Below, in pieces: positions 1-12,424 of a stretch of DNA of 64,000 nt. The stretch is taken from assembly GCF_037975245.1 (NCBI RefSeq), contig NC_092567.1, forward strand, positions 26,594,876 through 26,658,875. Direction: 5' to 3'. The position numbers and the translations under genes were made by a program. Under the pieces are notes generated by a model that saw nothing but the letters and a program-made list of their open reading frames with translations, had not been told where the DNA came from and did no database searches. Every line of letters starts with the position of its first letter. Positions within the stretch are counted from its first letter, which is position 1. The stretch comes from Apostichopus japonicus. Its lineage: Eukaryota; Echinodermata; Holothuroidea; Aspidochirotida; Stichopodidae.

Positions 1-980
1 TTTGTTTTAGCTTGTCTGCTTAAGAATCTTTCCATTTGAAGTATACTTGTTTGGGTAATGTATTTTCAAAATTTACAAAAACGGCCTAATAAACCAGGCC
101 TCATTACAATACACATTTCAACCCGAAAAAAAACAAACAATACAGCACCTGTATATCTTGCTGAGTATTCAAGGCTAAACCATCTTCGGTCAACACAACT
201 TGTATTTATTTAAACAAGTCAGTGACCTGGCTATAATCAGATGAATAAATCCCCCCTTCACAATATTCTTCTTTTCTCACTCAATATCAAAGTTAAACGA
301 CCTAGAACAGAACTACGTAATCACATGTGAGAGACAGAAACTAACCTATGGACAGATATGATCACCGTACGAGAAACAACATATATTAGGATAGTGGTTA
401 AAGGTATCAGAACGTTTCTTGGTTTGTTATTTCACACATATACTGTGTGTTTTCAGCCGTATGACATCACTTCATCTAACGGCTTTAGACTTGCCTAACT
501 AGCAGACAATGAAATGCTCATATACGTTTTGTCATGTAAAAACCGATCCATGTTTGAGTGACCTCTTTGATGTTAGGTTCTGGTATGCTGTATCATTAGA
601 TATCATTCTTGATAAGTTGTATAATTGAAAGTCTTGTTGGACAATCAAATCGGTTCACATGAACGTGGAAAACAAATGTTATCGGTGTTTCCTTCTTTAC
701 ACTTATTGTATACTCTACCTTTCCGTATATTATACCTTACCGTTTAGAAAATACGGCCAAAGAGTTTGGGTTAAAACACGGATATTTGTGTCTTCGTGCA
801 TTTCTAATATGTACTGACTTAATTTTCTGTAAGAAACCTGTACGATTGTGTCTGTTTGAGAGATTGAAAAAAAAAATCATCTTTCAAACTCCATTTGTTT
901 TCAATATGTATTTGTGTGTACTGAGCTGAAATAAAATCAGATGAAGCCTTCCTGACGTCTTCATGACGTCACCGGTATAC
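1..980. other. No gene recognised
   Basis: AT-rich sequence without a convincing coding exon, transposon end or RNA gene. It lies just upstream of the duplicated segment (copy A) and has no counterpart next to copy B. Only short chance open frames are present. Confidence 0.5.
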
Positions 981-1574
981 AATGACACCACTACAACCAC
1001 CATCATCACCACTACCACTGCAACCATCCAGACATACTGATATTTTCTCCAAACGATGATGAACAGATGTTGGTCCGCACTACAGCCCTTAGAAGTGATT
1101 GTATTCTTGCTATCTATCCCCACCCACTCATTGATAAATGTGTTTGACTCCATCTACTGTAGTCAGTGAAGGTTCTTCGGCTTAGCGCTCCACCCCACTC
1201 CCATCACTTTACCATGCATCGATCACACAACGAGAAAGAATATTAACATGCCACAATGTCGCAAACTTTGCAACTTACCCATTTCCATGACTACAAAGTT
1301 TGTCCAAGTTAAGACCGAATGATAAATCGATTTCAGGAGACGTTTTTATTTATTCAGAACCTTCGAAAATTGACTAAAAAGTAATGACTATACAACTGAG
1401 CATATACACCGTAAATGACGGAGACTTTTTATACATAGTATTATACTTCCTTATCGGAACACTTGGACAAGTTGACTTTTAGAAAACGAAAATCTGAAAT
1501 TATATGAATGCCCTTTATCGTTCATTTCACTAATATAATGCTATTGAGATAATCTGGAAAAAAGGGGGACGTCT

Positions 1575-1763
1575 TCATTGTATTCTGTCTCTCAGCGGGT
1601 AAAAAAAAACTAGCACGAAATTTGAGTAGTTCCACCTATTTGGAAACCAATAGCGTACATCTACCGTGAGTAATTCGTGGATGCTCTTTGTTTCTGTAGC
1701 ATAGTCTACTGTGATTGTTACGATGCTATACAGTACTGAAAACAGTACCGTGCAACTTGTCAA
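1575..1763 (-). CDS. Unrecognised ORF shared by both copies
   Basis: A short open frame of 62 codons whose protein resembles the longer 100-codon frame at 22795-23097 in copy B. Shared stretches include VLFSVLYSIV, TVDYATET/TVDYATGT and RYWFP. No family is recognised and no splice sites are clear. Because the two copies are similar at DNA level anyway, the shared frame is only weak evidence for a gene. It could be an exon or a chance frame. Confidence 0.2.
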   Translation of the reverse strand: MTSCTVLFSVLYSIVTITVDYATETKSIHELLTVDVRYWFPNRWNYSNFVLVFFYPLRDRIQ

Positions 1764-2013
1764 ACATCTTTGAACACATTTACTTTGAAATTTGCTTAAA
1801 TGAATATCACAATAAAGCTATAACGCTTAATGACAAGTCTCTTCAAATTCAGCCAAAGTGAATCTGCAGAAGCCTGACGAGGGAAATCAGAAGGGGATGC
1901 AGCCATGCGCCAATTTGGGGACCGGTAAAAGATGCAGGATGTAGGTAACTGTGGGAGACAGAACAGTGACCTCCGGTCCCGACATGTCTCTCGACAACTC
2001 TGCAGCCATAGTA

Positions 2014-2280
2014 TCATATATAAATGGTTTGGGACTCGTCCAGATGTTGGGGGTCGTAGTTGGTAGCTAGGTTGAGCGTCTCATCGAGAAGACAGTTAAC
2101 TTCGTCTGCTCTGAACATAAAGGTTAGTATTTGAAGTTGAAATGTCGTGGAGCCAACGTTAGGTGAACAGTAGTCTTGGCCAAGTCGTTTGTAATACTCT
2201 TTTTCTCGCGTTAATTCATACATCAGAGTCGGGAACTTAGAAAGAACCTCTCTTAGCACTTTCGAGTTTTCAAAGAAGAT
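2014..2280 (-). CDS. Unrecognised exon-like ORF (copy A)
   Basis: An open frame of about 88 codons on the minus strand, with balanced amino-acid composition and no low complexity (it contains KFPTLMYELTREKEYYKRLG and FRADEVNCLLDET). It has no obvious start ATG, so it may be an internal exon or an old gene fragment. The copy at 23881-24138 in copy B has the same sequence but lacks two bases near 24060, which shifts the frame. No family is recognised. A chance open frame is possible. Confidence 0.3.
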   Translation of the reverse strand: MFFENSKVLREVLSKFPTLMYELTREKEYYKRLGQDYCSPNVGSTTFQLQILTFMFRADEVNCLLDETLNLATNYDPQHLDESQTIYI

Positions 2281-2299
2281 TCATAAATTAAACGTTTGC

Positions 2300-5200
2300 T
2301 TGTCTCTTATTGTTTCGTAAAATAAGGCAGGACTCCCCCTTAAATGGTTTCATACTACAAGGAATATGCATGCCCACTCTGATTTACATGTACCAATCTG
2401 GGCGAAAGTTCTTATTGTGATTTAGTGAGAAGCCTTAGAGAAGTTGAGTATGGATATTGCGTTAAATACAAAGCATCTTGTAACTTGAGTAACCCCTATC
2501 TCCCGATGAGAAGTGGAAATTTGTTAGTACAGGCTAGCACATCGAATGGATCTTGCGAGCCACAGAATAAATTTTGTACCCAATAAGTGCTTCAGGTTAC
2601 ATAATTGCGTATTATCCATCAGTTATAGTAAAACATCCCATGAAGAAAGTTTGCCCTAAGCATGTTTTCAAACCTACACGATTATATATATATTTCATGA
2701 CATTAAGGGCGTTTGAATAGTCCTTTGAGATTCTCTCGGGTTACACTTAGCCTACTAGTGCAGTGTTAGATAAGTTTATAAAAGAAATGCTATTATTTGT
2801 TTCTGGTAGAACTATGTCACATACCTATCGATAAGTCAACAAAAATATATGGAAGTAGTAAAAAAGTGGCAAAAATGTACATTTAGGCAATACCAGAAGA
2901 AAACACATACATACGATAGACGATTGTTTACTCGATCAAATGCAATCTTGGTGAGTCGACGTATTGGGGTATAGCTTTGGAAAAAATGGCCGAATTAAAA
3001 TTGGACGAACGAAAATTCAAAAACGTGGGTGTAAAGCTCGGTTACAGTTAGGGTTAAATCTTTAGTGAATAAAATTATTGAAAAGTGTAACCAGCCGTTA
3101 TCTCATCTCATACAACAAAAATAATTCAACAGAGCGCCCTCTTTTTAACCAAGTTTTTCCTTGAAATTTATTTCATGATGAAGTTGCACGTTTATTCCGT
3201 CAAAGTAATGTTGAGTCCTTCTTTCGGACAAGTTTTGCTCAACCTTTTTACATTGTATCAGTTTCTTACCAACAAATTGAGTTTTTCACACCAGTTTCAC
3301 CAGCGTATCCATGTTGAATGAATGGTTTTACTAAAGATCATGTAGACGTCTGTGTAATCCACTTGGCTGTTGTATACTGATTTTGCTTGGCTAATAATAA
3401 AAGATGCCTTACAATTGATTTAAGTCCAGGTACATTGCGTAAACTGTGTTATAACCAACGAAACAACAAGGGGAAAAACACTTTAACGATGGCGCTAGTT
3501 TAAAACTGAACACTCATTTTATAGAAAATACTATTATGACCTTTACAAGCATCCGTTCATTCAATTTTAAGGGGAAAGGACATCACCAAGCTACAAATTA
3601 AGTGGATAGTGGAATTTGTGTATGATGGTCCCAAAACAGGGGGGGGGGTTAGACCCATTTGCCGTAGGTTGCCTAACGAGCTTCTGGTCAATTTGACCGA
3701 CCTTCTTCGCATCCTCACGGGTTCATTTTCAACATCAAGGGGAGACATGGACACGGGATCCTAGGCCACAAAAGGTGCCACACCACCAGCGGTGCGTTAT
3801 GAACTCCAGCGAGCCTAGAAATCTAGTAGGTTTTACACAACCGGCAGAATGAGTCTTTCATCTACCTCCATTAACACCTCACCACGTTAGCTCGTGAAAC
3901 ATATGTTTGAATTAATGTATAAGGACTTCACAAAGGAGTATGCGAAGGGAGACACGAGTATTGCATGAACTAAATATAGATGGATTCGACCCCGGAGCTG
4001 CAGGTTAACAGTCACTGAGCAACCTGAAAGTGCATAAGACAATTCCTGTATACGGATTCGTATGACTCATTTTGAGTTTAAATAATCGAATACTTGAGAT
4101 AAAATATTATATTGCTGTAACAAACTATCCACATCATAATAACAGAGGACATAGTGAATTTTTAGGATAAAGTTGTTGTTTATTTGAGAAAAGAAACCAA
4201 TAGCTTGAAAGAAAGTCAAAAATTTGAATAAAATAAGGCGTTCTTGTCTTAACACATATCAAGAAAAATGCAGAAATACTTTTAAAAAAGGCGGCATTTT
4301 GAGCTAAATAGCAGAAATTTGTATATTAAATGTTAACAGTTTTGAGAAAAAAATATAAACTCTGAGGATAAAAATGAAAACTTGAAAGCTGGGAAATATG
4401 TTAACGTATTTCCTTCTCACTCGAGTTTATGAACCTCACTGTCCTTGGTAGTCTAGTTTGAGTTTAATTTCACAGGTAACAAACTTCGAAAAATCTTCAG
4501 CTCAGCCCCCATTCCCTTCCTTTGCCTCTTATTATATGTTACCAGAATAAATAAGTCCATATAAGTTTATGGGAACTACATATTCAGAGGTGTTTCCACT
4601 TTTCTATGTTTCCTTTAACGGTTGATTAAAGCTACATGCGGAGGTCACACTATCAGAAAATACGAATCGATGCGACTCAATTCAAAATCAGTGCCTGAAC
4701 TTTCTTGATTAAGGGGTTAATAAAACTTCAAGAAATTTGTGTAAACTATTTTCCTCGGGGTGTATTCTTATGGATAATTCCGGTTATTAATTAAGTACAT
4801 GGTGACAAGTACAACACATTGCAAAACAAAGAAGGATAGAAAATATTAAAGAAATAAACAACTAAACTAAAATGAAACTAGTTTTCAGAAGGATACCCCC
4901 TACAGCCCCCGCCTCCCCCCCCCCCCCCTCACACACAGACACCTACAAAACTCTGTTCTCAATCAAATGTAACAAATGAATGTGCTCACATTATCCCAAA
5001 GTACAAGAACAAATCAAGAATATGGAGACGATTACACATGATGGATATGCATTTCTTCTCGATCCCGGTTTTGGACACACCCACGATGCATTTCTTTATG
5101 AGTAAGTTGTTTTGAGGACTAAGGAAATGAACTCAAGTCTTCACGGAACTGTTTCGTGTTTTAAATGTTGTCACTAAAAATAGGTCTTCCACTTTCTTGT

Positions 5201-5465
5201 ACAATAGTATCAAGCTAATTAATTCATAAAAACAAATAAAAATAATTTAAATGTCAAATGCCTACTGCGAGCGTTGCCGATCAACAGGGTAGGTTGCCGT
5301 TTTACATACTTTTGGATAATCTATGCAATGGAGAAAATGAATTTATTTTAATGTAAATAACTAATAAACAAGATGGAGGAAAATTAGTTATATTTGTCAC
5401 TACATCTATTAATAATAATAGTCACCGACGATATTTGCAAGAGTGATGACAACCTAACATTTCAC
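2300..5465. other. No gene recognised within copy A
   Basis: Non-coding sequence downstream of the dispanin-like gene (the gene is on the minus strand). It contains C and G homopolymer runs at about 3640 and 4914-4930. It is shared with copy B, where it is broken by an unmatched 2.3-kb stretch and a LINE. No open frame here resembles a known protein. Confidence 0.5.
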
Positions 5466-5672
5466 TTAGTTGAAAAAACTGTCATCAAAAGCATTGTTGA
5501 AAACACTGTAATCAAAACTATCACTGATGGTATCGACGACTGCTTTAGCGGACACAACCAACCAAATAACAAAAACGATAATACTGATCACAAAAGCCAC
5601 GTAGAAGAGCGCTGTGGCAATGAAAGACGCTCGTGTGAAAGTTCTAGCCAAGTCACTGTTGTCGTTATTTGC
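5466..5672 (-). CDS. Dispanin-like gene A, last exon
   Basis: A 68-codon exon plus a TAA stop, after a TTTTCAACAG acceptor. It encodes the polar intracellular loop (ANNDNSDLARTFTRAS), the second membrane segment and a tail containing SFDYSVFN and AFDDSFFN. The tail differs strongly from copy B, whereas the loop and membrane part are close. Confidence 0.75.
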   Translation of the reverse strand, partial: ANNDNSDLARTFTRASFIATALFYVAFVISIIVFVIWLVVSAKAVVDTISDSFDYSVFNNAFDDSFFN

Positions 5673-8600
5673 CTGTTGAAAAGAGAGTGAGAGAGTGAAA
5701 AACAATAAGAAAATAATAACAAGTATATACATTTTGCGGTCATGTTGAACACGTTGAACATTTGTTTTCTCCTGCATGAAATAATGCAGTATTTGATTTA
5801 TGTATTGTAATGCTAACTCAGTCTAAGATTCTGGGGCGTCCAAACATTCCCTGCTGAGGACTGGTGGTGGTATGGAAACAAATGCGGCTTGGATGGTTGT
5901 ATGTTAGTAACGACGAGCCTTAAATCTCGATATTACATGCAAAGAATATAACACAAAGATAAACGAGTAAAGAACAAGCGCTGTGTAGATTTCGCAATCT
6001 ATTACTATAACCAGCCACGGTAAAGACAATACATCGGCACGAAGCCCTCAATAATAAGTAGAAAACATGCACTTAACGATAATGGTTACAAACGAGGTCT
6101 CAATACCGAAGTAGAGTCCTATAACGATACGTACAAAAGTGTATGAAAGACGAATACAAGACAGATACAAGTACGACCACAATGGTCGGAGCCAGGGCTA
6201 CTACCGAACCAAACGATTCAGATCGGGAGCGAAGACTGGCCACAGGTCATGAGGTCTGCTTCAGCTGAGCTGGTGAGCAGACATCACGTGACCTGTAATA
6301 ATACGTAATGTAGCCTACGGGCAATTAGGGGCGACAGATATGATGAGCAACGGCATCACAGTATTTGAAACAATTTTAACGTTTTTAGGTAGTTTAGAAG
6401 GTAAACCTTATAAGTTAATTGATGACTGATGGATGGTAATAAAACCAATGTCATTCGTTTGTTGAAAGTCCAAAAAAGACACAAACCCAACCGTAGTGAT
6501 AAACATAACTGTCGATGTCGACCCCCCCCCCCTCTCCCGCCCCCTTCTCACCTTACCCCATATTCCACAGCCAGAAGACACACATCTAACCAACATGATT
6601 GGTTTACGGGTAAAGATAAATACCATTTACTACTTTTCCCAAACAGCTGTTGAAATTCTTATTCCACATGAATGATATCACTGATTTAATGTTTCGTCAC
6701 ACTCAAGGCTTATGACTTGATCAAGTCTAAATATGACATCATTATCGAGTAACATGTGTTGCAACTTTTTATGTTCTTCTTTATCTATGTGAATGTATAT
6801 TTATGGAGATGAGCTACACAGACGCTGAACCTAACATATTAAACCTCTTAACTTGACCTAATGATGCCATTTGTTGCTTCATTTGTCAAAGCTGTTAACT
6901 TTCTACCTTGACAATATTAAAAGAAAAGAAAGTTTCACATCGTAGATGTACAGCGACATAAAAAAAATCCCAAAAGACAACTGTCAGATACGATTTAAAC
7001 TTGTCTGCGATATCGCCAACGCAAACAAGAGTTATCGTAGCTGTTGGTTCTTCAAAGATGTAGATCTCTACCATATAAGACAAAGTTGATGGTTGCATGG
7101 TTTGCGTCCCTTTAAACGTGAATGTTACCGATGCAGTGGTTAAAAATACTGCACTTATGTGACAATGATCTCGTGTTGTTATGATTTTTATATAACAAAT
7201 GTATGATGTTGTTTTGATTAATAATTAATATTTAATATTATCGATAAAGATTGGAGATTTCCTACCGGTTCATAATTAAAGAAGAACAGTTATTAATAGC
7301 AATCCAAAATAAAGTGAAAATAATTTATGTTAATATCGTTACCATGATGGCACAGATGAGCGCTGGGATGGTAAAAAGGAAAGACCATGGGCAGCAAATC
7401 AGTGTGATGACAGAGAAGACGAGCGCCCCCGTAGCTCCGCCAGAGTTTTGAGGGGCAGGACTTTGTACGACGACCACGTGGGGGTTAGGTTGGTAACCCT
7501 TTGGTGAAAAAAGAGGAAAGAAATATACAAACAATAGGAATGGCATTTTTGCTTTTATTGACCGAGAATTATACAAATCTGAATACCTCGAAATTGTAAC
7601 ATGCATATACCGTAAATCTTCGTATTCTGCTAAAACATTAGTTCGCCTTTCAGATTATTCCCGCATATACGCTACTAGGAGGGGAATTCATATGAGCGTG
7701 GCAGTAAAGCCTAAATATTCCTTCATGTGTGAGTATTACTGAGAATGAAGTGACCTTCTATAGTGGTATTGTAGTCCTAAGTTAGCTCATGCATGATAAC
7801 CATTTATGTTTAGAACACTAAGCTCGTGTTGTAAGTTTGGTTGGTGTTGTTTACTGCTAGAAAGAGAGAAACAATCGACAGCAAAAACCGACATTTTATA
7901 GCAAGTAAAATCATGAAGCATGGTATGATACATTTTGGGAATCTTTACGCAGGACTTCTTGTAATGCGATATTTCTAATTGTATAAATTGAATTCAGATT
8001 CAATACAGAAGTAAGATACAATTCAATATCTTGGTGTTTGCGGTAAGTATGGTTGTGTACTTCGCTTGTCGCTTGTCGCATTAATTCGAGAACTGTGTTA
8101 AACATTTGTAATTGCACTGATAGACACTGTATAGCTGCCGTGTTTGTTAGTCAAATTATAAACACTTTCTCAATTGCAATTTTAATCTATAAAGATTGCG
8201 CAAACGTCCAAATTGCCACAGTGAAACAATGAAACATCATATTTATATTTTGAGACCCTTTAGTGGATAATTCTACCCATTTACCTGGATTACACAGTAA
8301 CTTCAACGCGTGCGCGACATTAGGAAAGTTTTCCCTTACTTCAAGTAGATTGACAACCAACCTTTACAAGCTTTATTCCTTCTGTTTCCTACGGAATGTG
8401 ATTGAACAATTGATGACATCAAATAGCTTAGTAATATAAATAAACCACTGAGTTAAATCAGCGAGATCGTCATCACCGCTAGTTTTTTAAAGATAATTAA
8501 AAGCTCTAATCTATCGAGAATTAATGGTATATCATCATACATTATGTACACTGGTGACCTAAGAGACAACAGACAGAAAAACAGTCACACAGACAAAGAG

Positions 8601-8999
8601 ACAAACAACGCGGACAGGAGAAATGACCGTGACGCAAAGAGACAGACAGAATGGCAAACAGACGGACTCTTAGAAAATTGGAAAAATACAATGAAATCAG
8701 TTCTTATCATACTATAAAAGCTTAGAAAAGGTTACAACATAAAGAAGGTCTTTAACACGATATTAATAGGCAATCTGACACACACACACAACAGTTTTAC
8801 AAGCTGAGAGACAAAAAGGTAAACTGAAAAATAAGGAAAAAGAAATGATCAAGAATATTAAAGGTCATTTACAAAATATAACTAAATCCTATGAAATTGT
8901 GGACATTTTACATATTTAGTTTTATTAAGTAGTAAATGTCAATTCTCACCTGGTTTGGTTGAGTGGTCTGAACGTACTGTTGTTGTGGTGGTTGTTTTT
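5466..8999 (-). CDS. CD225/dispanin (IFITM-like) gene A
   Basis: Three joined minus-strand exons (8950-8999, 7343-7498, 5466-5672) give a partial protein of 136 residues, with the first exon missing. Order: a short Gln/Pro-rich piece (KQPPQQQYVQTTQPNQ), a linker, a first membrane segment with the double cysteine (FSVITLICCPW), a polar loop (NNDNSDLARTF) and a second long membrane segment (ALFYVAFVISIIVFVIW), ending in an Asn/Phe-rich tail. This hydrophobic-CC-loop-hydrophobic layout is the CD225 domain of dispanins, which includes the IFITM proteins. Family members are small membrane proteins, some of which restrict virus entry; that role is not shown here. Intron phases agree at both junctions. 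A second copy lies at 33029-35471. Confidence 0.8.
5673..7342 (-). other. Intron of dispanin-like gene A
   Basis: A 1670-bp intron, against 574 bp for the equivalent intron in copy B. Most of the difference is at about 5800-6365 and 6485-7030, which copy B lacks. A C-rich run sits at about 6520-6545. No coding exon is recognised inside. Confidence 0.6.
7343..7498 (-). CDS. Dispanin-like gene A, first membrane-segment exon
   Basis: A 52-codon exon in phase 0, from a CCAAAG acceptor to a GTAACG donor. It encodes GYQPNPHVVVVQS, a short Gly/Ala stretch, and the first CD225 hydrophobic segment with the paired cysteines of the family (ICCPWSF). In IFITM proteins the equivalent cysteines are palmitoylated; this is inferred here from position only. 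Confidence 0.75.
7499..8949 (-). other. Intron of dispanin-like gene A
   Basis: A 1451-bp intron, matching the 1444-bp intron of copy B at 33978-35421. A conserved open stretch on the minus strand around 8240-8360 includes ENFPNVAHAL. It has no start or clean splice sites and is left unassigned. Confidence 0.55.
8950..8999 (-). CDS. Dispanin-like gene A, Gln/Pro-rich exon
   Basis: A 50-nt exon between a TTTTGTCAG acceptor and a GTGAGA donor on the minus strand. It starts with two bases of a split codon and then reads KQPPQQQYVQTTQPNQ. Pro/Gln-rich N-terminal regions are common in dispanins. The exon that should carry the start codon was not found between here and the end of copy A. Confidence 0.7.
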
Positions 9000-9789
9000 C
9001 TGACAAAATAGAAATAAACATCAAATTATGGATTATAAACCAGCCTATAGATTAACGGGATAGAGCGTCTAAGGGAGTGTTTTGTCATTATTCATGTAAC
9101 TTTAAAGGAGTGTTCCAGACATTAAGAAATGTTAATACCAAAACAATCACTAGTTTTCGTTTGTCACTGTATGTATTCGGTCTTAACTATAAATAATCCT
9201 AATGTATTAAAGTTCAACTGACTGCTGTCTCCCTGAAGTTGCAGTTTTAGGAAGGTGTTGCAACCTGACGTGTCCTTTTTTATATATGGAAATGTATATT
9301 TATGGAGATGAGCTATGCAAATGCTGAACCTTACATATTAAACATCTTAACCCGACCTAATGATCTCATTTGTTGTTTCATTCGTCAATGTATAATGAAC
9401 CAGTTCATTGTTATACTCTCTCTACAAACTTAAAAATAATAACCTTTTTTTCCAAACCTTTATCTACAAAAGTTTCCTTGTTCGCGACAAATTTATCACC
9501 ATTTGCCGTTTGAAAACAGTTTCAATGCAGCTACGTAGTGTCATGAAGTGACATTACACCTACTTTAAATTCCTTTCAAACTCTTGTAAGGTCTTCAACA
9601 CTTTTTTCTTTTGACCTTCAAGTTTTCGGCTGTTAATTCCCACGGTTCCCGAATAAAGAAATACATTAGAAATTGTTCCGTCTTTCTTCAGACTTCTAGT
9701 TTAGGAGCCGTATTTTCCACCCAGTTGGGCCTTTTTTCTTTCTATACTGTAAAGTCATGTCTCGCTTCAGAGGCCTCGTATTGTCAGTA

Positions 9790-10030
9790 CGAGCAATATA
9801 AATACCATGTTTCTATGATAATCGTAACCTATGCCGCGTGCGTGTCTCTCCGCCCACCTCTCTCTCTCTCTCTTTCTCTGTGACACCTTGCTTGTAAACA
9901 CAATATCTCAAAAAGGGAAACTTGGACCAATCTCATGTGTGGTGAGTAGCTTTACAAGTTTATTCAACCTCTGTGCACCTCACTCGTGTGAGGTATGCAG
10001 AGTACAAATATGCTTATAAAGTACATATGA
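9790..10030. repeat. Left part of a GGTCA-type tandem repeat
   Basis: The text at about 9895-9945 (ATATCTCAAAAAGGG, then GGACCAATCTCATG) recurs at 11965-12005 and 12110-12150. These look like pieces of one tandem array into which the LINE at 10030-11870 was inserted. A CT-rich run lies at 9855-9880. Confidence 0.55.
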
Positions 10031-11870
10031 CAACAACGTTGACAAAAAGAATTAAAAGGGGAAAATATATATATATATAATATATAAAAAAAATGTATAC
10101 ATGGAAAATGGTGGCGCCAGGCCCAGTGGTATAATAAGAAAAAAATGTGGACGGAAATGCGAAATGGAAAAGAATATATGGCTTCACATGCATAAGTGGA
10201 TGAAAAATAAAATAGAAAGAAGAAAGAAATATAAAAACTAATTTACAATGCCTATGGCAAGAAACTACTGAAATTTGTAGTAAATTTCTCTGCAAAGCTT
10301 AACAAGGTTGGAAATGGTTGTTCTGTTACTTGATTGAAGCAATTGCTCCAGTTTTAATGTGTTCGGTCTATTCCAAAAATATGACTTCATATAAAGTATA
10401 CGGTAATTTTCAAAGCCTTACACTCAAAAAGATAATGAAACTCGTTTGTTTGTTGCTTGTACATAAATGACAAATTCTATTCTCGATAGAGATGTTGGTA
10501 TACCTTCCAAAGATACTTGGTATTTTAAAATTAGAGCAACGATATTTACAAAGAATTGTACGATCGAATGGCTTGAGTTTTGTCAGATACTTTTCAAAGT
10601 TAAGATTCCTTTTGAATATCCTGTAATTCTTACATTGTGTGTTAACATGGACATCAGCAACCCAGTTCTGCTCATACACGTCATCTAACCTCTGATTAAG
10701 GTTATTCTTAAGCCAATCAATACTAAATGTAGGTCCGTATCTATTGCCGATAAGGTCAATGTTTGGAAAATCATTCCAGATATAAGACATTCCTGATTTG
10801 TCTAACACGCCTTTAACTTTCTTGATCCATGGTAAATGATAAGTATTATTGTCATACAAAACTCTGAAAATCTGATACATCATGCAAGAGCTCTTGTTCT
10901 CCTTACTACAAATTAAGCTGTACCAAAAGGAAACCATTCTAAGTTCTATAGTCTTTATCAATTTGTGCCTATATAGCCATACAATTAGCTGTACTTCTAT
11001 TAAGTTTGAGGATCCCTTTACAGAATTTAAGGTGAAAAGCTTCAATTTGGGAAATATCTTGAAAGCCCCAAATTTCACAACCATATAATAACACAGGGGT
11101 GACAAGGTTGTCAAAAAGTTTCAATTTGAGATCAATGGGTAAATCAAGGTTCTCTGTTTTGGAAAACATACTGAATGAGGCTCCTCTAGCTTGACTGACT
11201 TGCTTATTCATAGCTTTTTTGAAATTGTTATTATAGTTGAAAGTAATTTCCAGATAGGTATAACAGTCTACAACTTCAATATTTACATCACCGTAGGTAA
11301 AAGTTGGTATTTTTCTAAACTTTACCTTTAGAGTAAATTACTACCTTGGTTTTACTGATGTTGACATGGAGGTACCAATCTTCACAATACTTGTTTACCG
11401 CGTTTAGAGCTTTTTGTAAATCATCTTCACTTTCTGCTAAAATCACAGTATCGTCTGCATATAACAATGTGAATAGTGTTAGGTAGACATCAAAATCATC
11501 GTTACTGACGAATTCCTGAATACCATTAAATAGGTTATCAAGACCCTTGTAATGCTGACTAATAAACCGTTCAAAGTCATTCAAATACAATGCGAAAAGA
11601 ATTGGTGACAGGTTTTCACCTTGTCTAACTCATATGGTACAGGCAAAAAGTTCAGACTTATCATTGTTATTCAGTACACATAATTTAGCATTTTGGTACA
11701 TGTTTGAAATGACATTAAAACCTTTACTATTGATGTTATATTTTAATAACTTAGTCCAAAGTGATATCCTATCTACACTATCAAAGGCCTTTCTATAATC
11801 CACAAAAGCACAGTATACCTTTCGTTTTTCCATTTGTAGTATTCGATGACAGAATAAAGACTGAATATAT
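10030..11870 (-). mobile_element. LINE fragment with reverse transcriptase
   Basis: The minus strand encodes pieces of a non-LTR reverse transcriptase in several frames. They include CAFVDYRKAFDSVDR (11833-11770 region), the active-site box LLYADDTVILAES (about 11465-11430), VNISKTKVVIYS, PVLLYGCEIWGF in the thumb region, and a C-terminal cysteine motif (RICHLCTSNK). Frameshifts near 11830, 11620, 11330 and 11000 and the loss of the 5' half show it is dead. The 3' end is AT-rich. It sits inside a tandem repeat whose units flank it on both sides. The clade is not assigned. Confidence 0.85.
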
Positions 11871-11879
11871 GGTCGAGAG

Positions 11880-12330
11880 TGGAATGAACCACATTAAGTA
11901 GAAGAAACTTATTTATTAGTGGAGGTCACAGGTCATTGAGGTCATGTTGTGGAAAACCTTGTAAAAACGATATCTCAAGATGGGAGGCTCGGACCAATCT
12001 CATATTTCGTGTCTACAGAAGAACCACATGTAGGTGAAAAGGCCTGTTTTTATATGAGGTCAAAGGTTATTGGGGTCAAAGGAGTCAAACTGTGAAAACA
12101 TTGTAAACACGATAACTCAAGAAGGGTATAGCTTGGATCAATCTCATATTAAGCAAGTTGTTGTCATATGTTCAGTAGAGATGCCTACTGCTTTTTGTGG
12201 AGGTCATACTCATTTGCAAATTGCAAATCTTTATAATCTCCCATATCTCCCACCGAACAGCCTATCAGATAACATATGCGTTACGCCTGATAAGAAAACG
12301 AGGTTGGCAATTGGAAATTAGCTTATGGGC
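11880..12330 (+). repeat. GGTCA-rich tandem repeat
   Basis: Two or more diverged units of roughly 125-130 bp share GAGGTCA-type words, then a gap, then GATATCTCAAGA/GATAACTCAAGA, then GGACCAATCTCATA/GGATCAATCTCATA. The units continue on the other side of the LINE at 9895-9945. Similar GGTCA-rich text occurs at 46320-46640. Confidence 0.65.
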
Positions 12331-12424
12331 ATCCGTAGAATCGCGTCAAAACTCAACAAACAAGTTCCGTATGCTTCAGTGTGTCGCTTCGTATGGAGGG
12401 CTATCAGTCACAAATCGTGGGGAA

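Larger units (their letters stand above)
980..9790 (+). repeat. Segmental duplication, copy A
   Basis: This stretch is repeated in the same orientation at about 22145-36240. Matching anchors include the block at 1000-1560 (22150-22800), 2014-2280 (23881-24140), 2325-2480 (25205-25370), 3000-3260 (25460-25760), 3290-4680 (28085-29466), 4690-5780 (32016-33360) and 7250-9780 (33720-36240). Similarity extends through introns and intergenic DNA, so this is a DNA-level duplication and not only gene-family similarity. Stretches at about 5800-6365 and 6485-7030 have no match in copy B. The copy contains one dispanin-like gene on the minus strand. Confidence 0.9.

Noticed and set aside
5394-5690. 98-codon plus-strand frame
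   Set aside because: Shadow of the last exon of dispanin-like gene A on the opposite strand; the same holds for 33068-33262 in copy B.
6429-6653. Pro-rich plus-strand frame of 74 codons
   Set aside because: Created by a C-run within the intron of dispanin-like gene A; no family resemblance.
8240-8360. Conserved ENFPNVAHAL frame in the dispanin intron (also 34636-34821) as a hAT dimerisation domain or separate gene
   Set aside because: There is only slight resemblance to hAT C-termini, no terminal repeats and no start or splice signals. Conservation between copies is no better than for the neighbouring non-coding DNA.
10410-11114. 234-codon minus-strand frame as a host gene
   Set aside because: It is the C-terminal part of a LINE protein and continues in other frames with RT motifs upstream.
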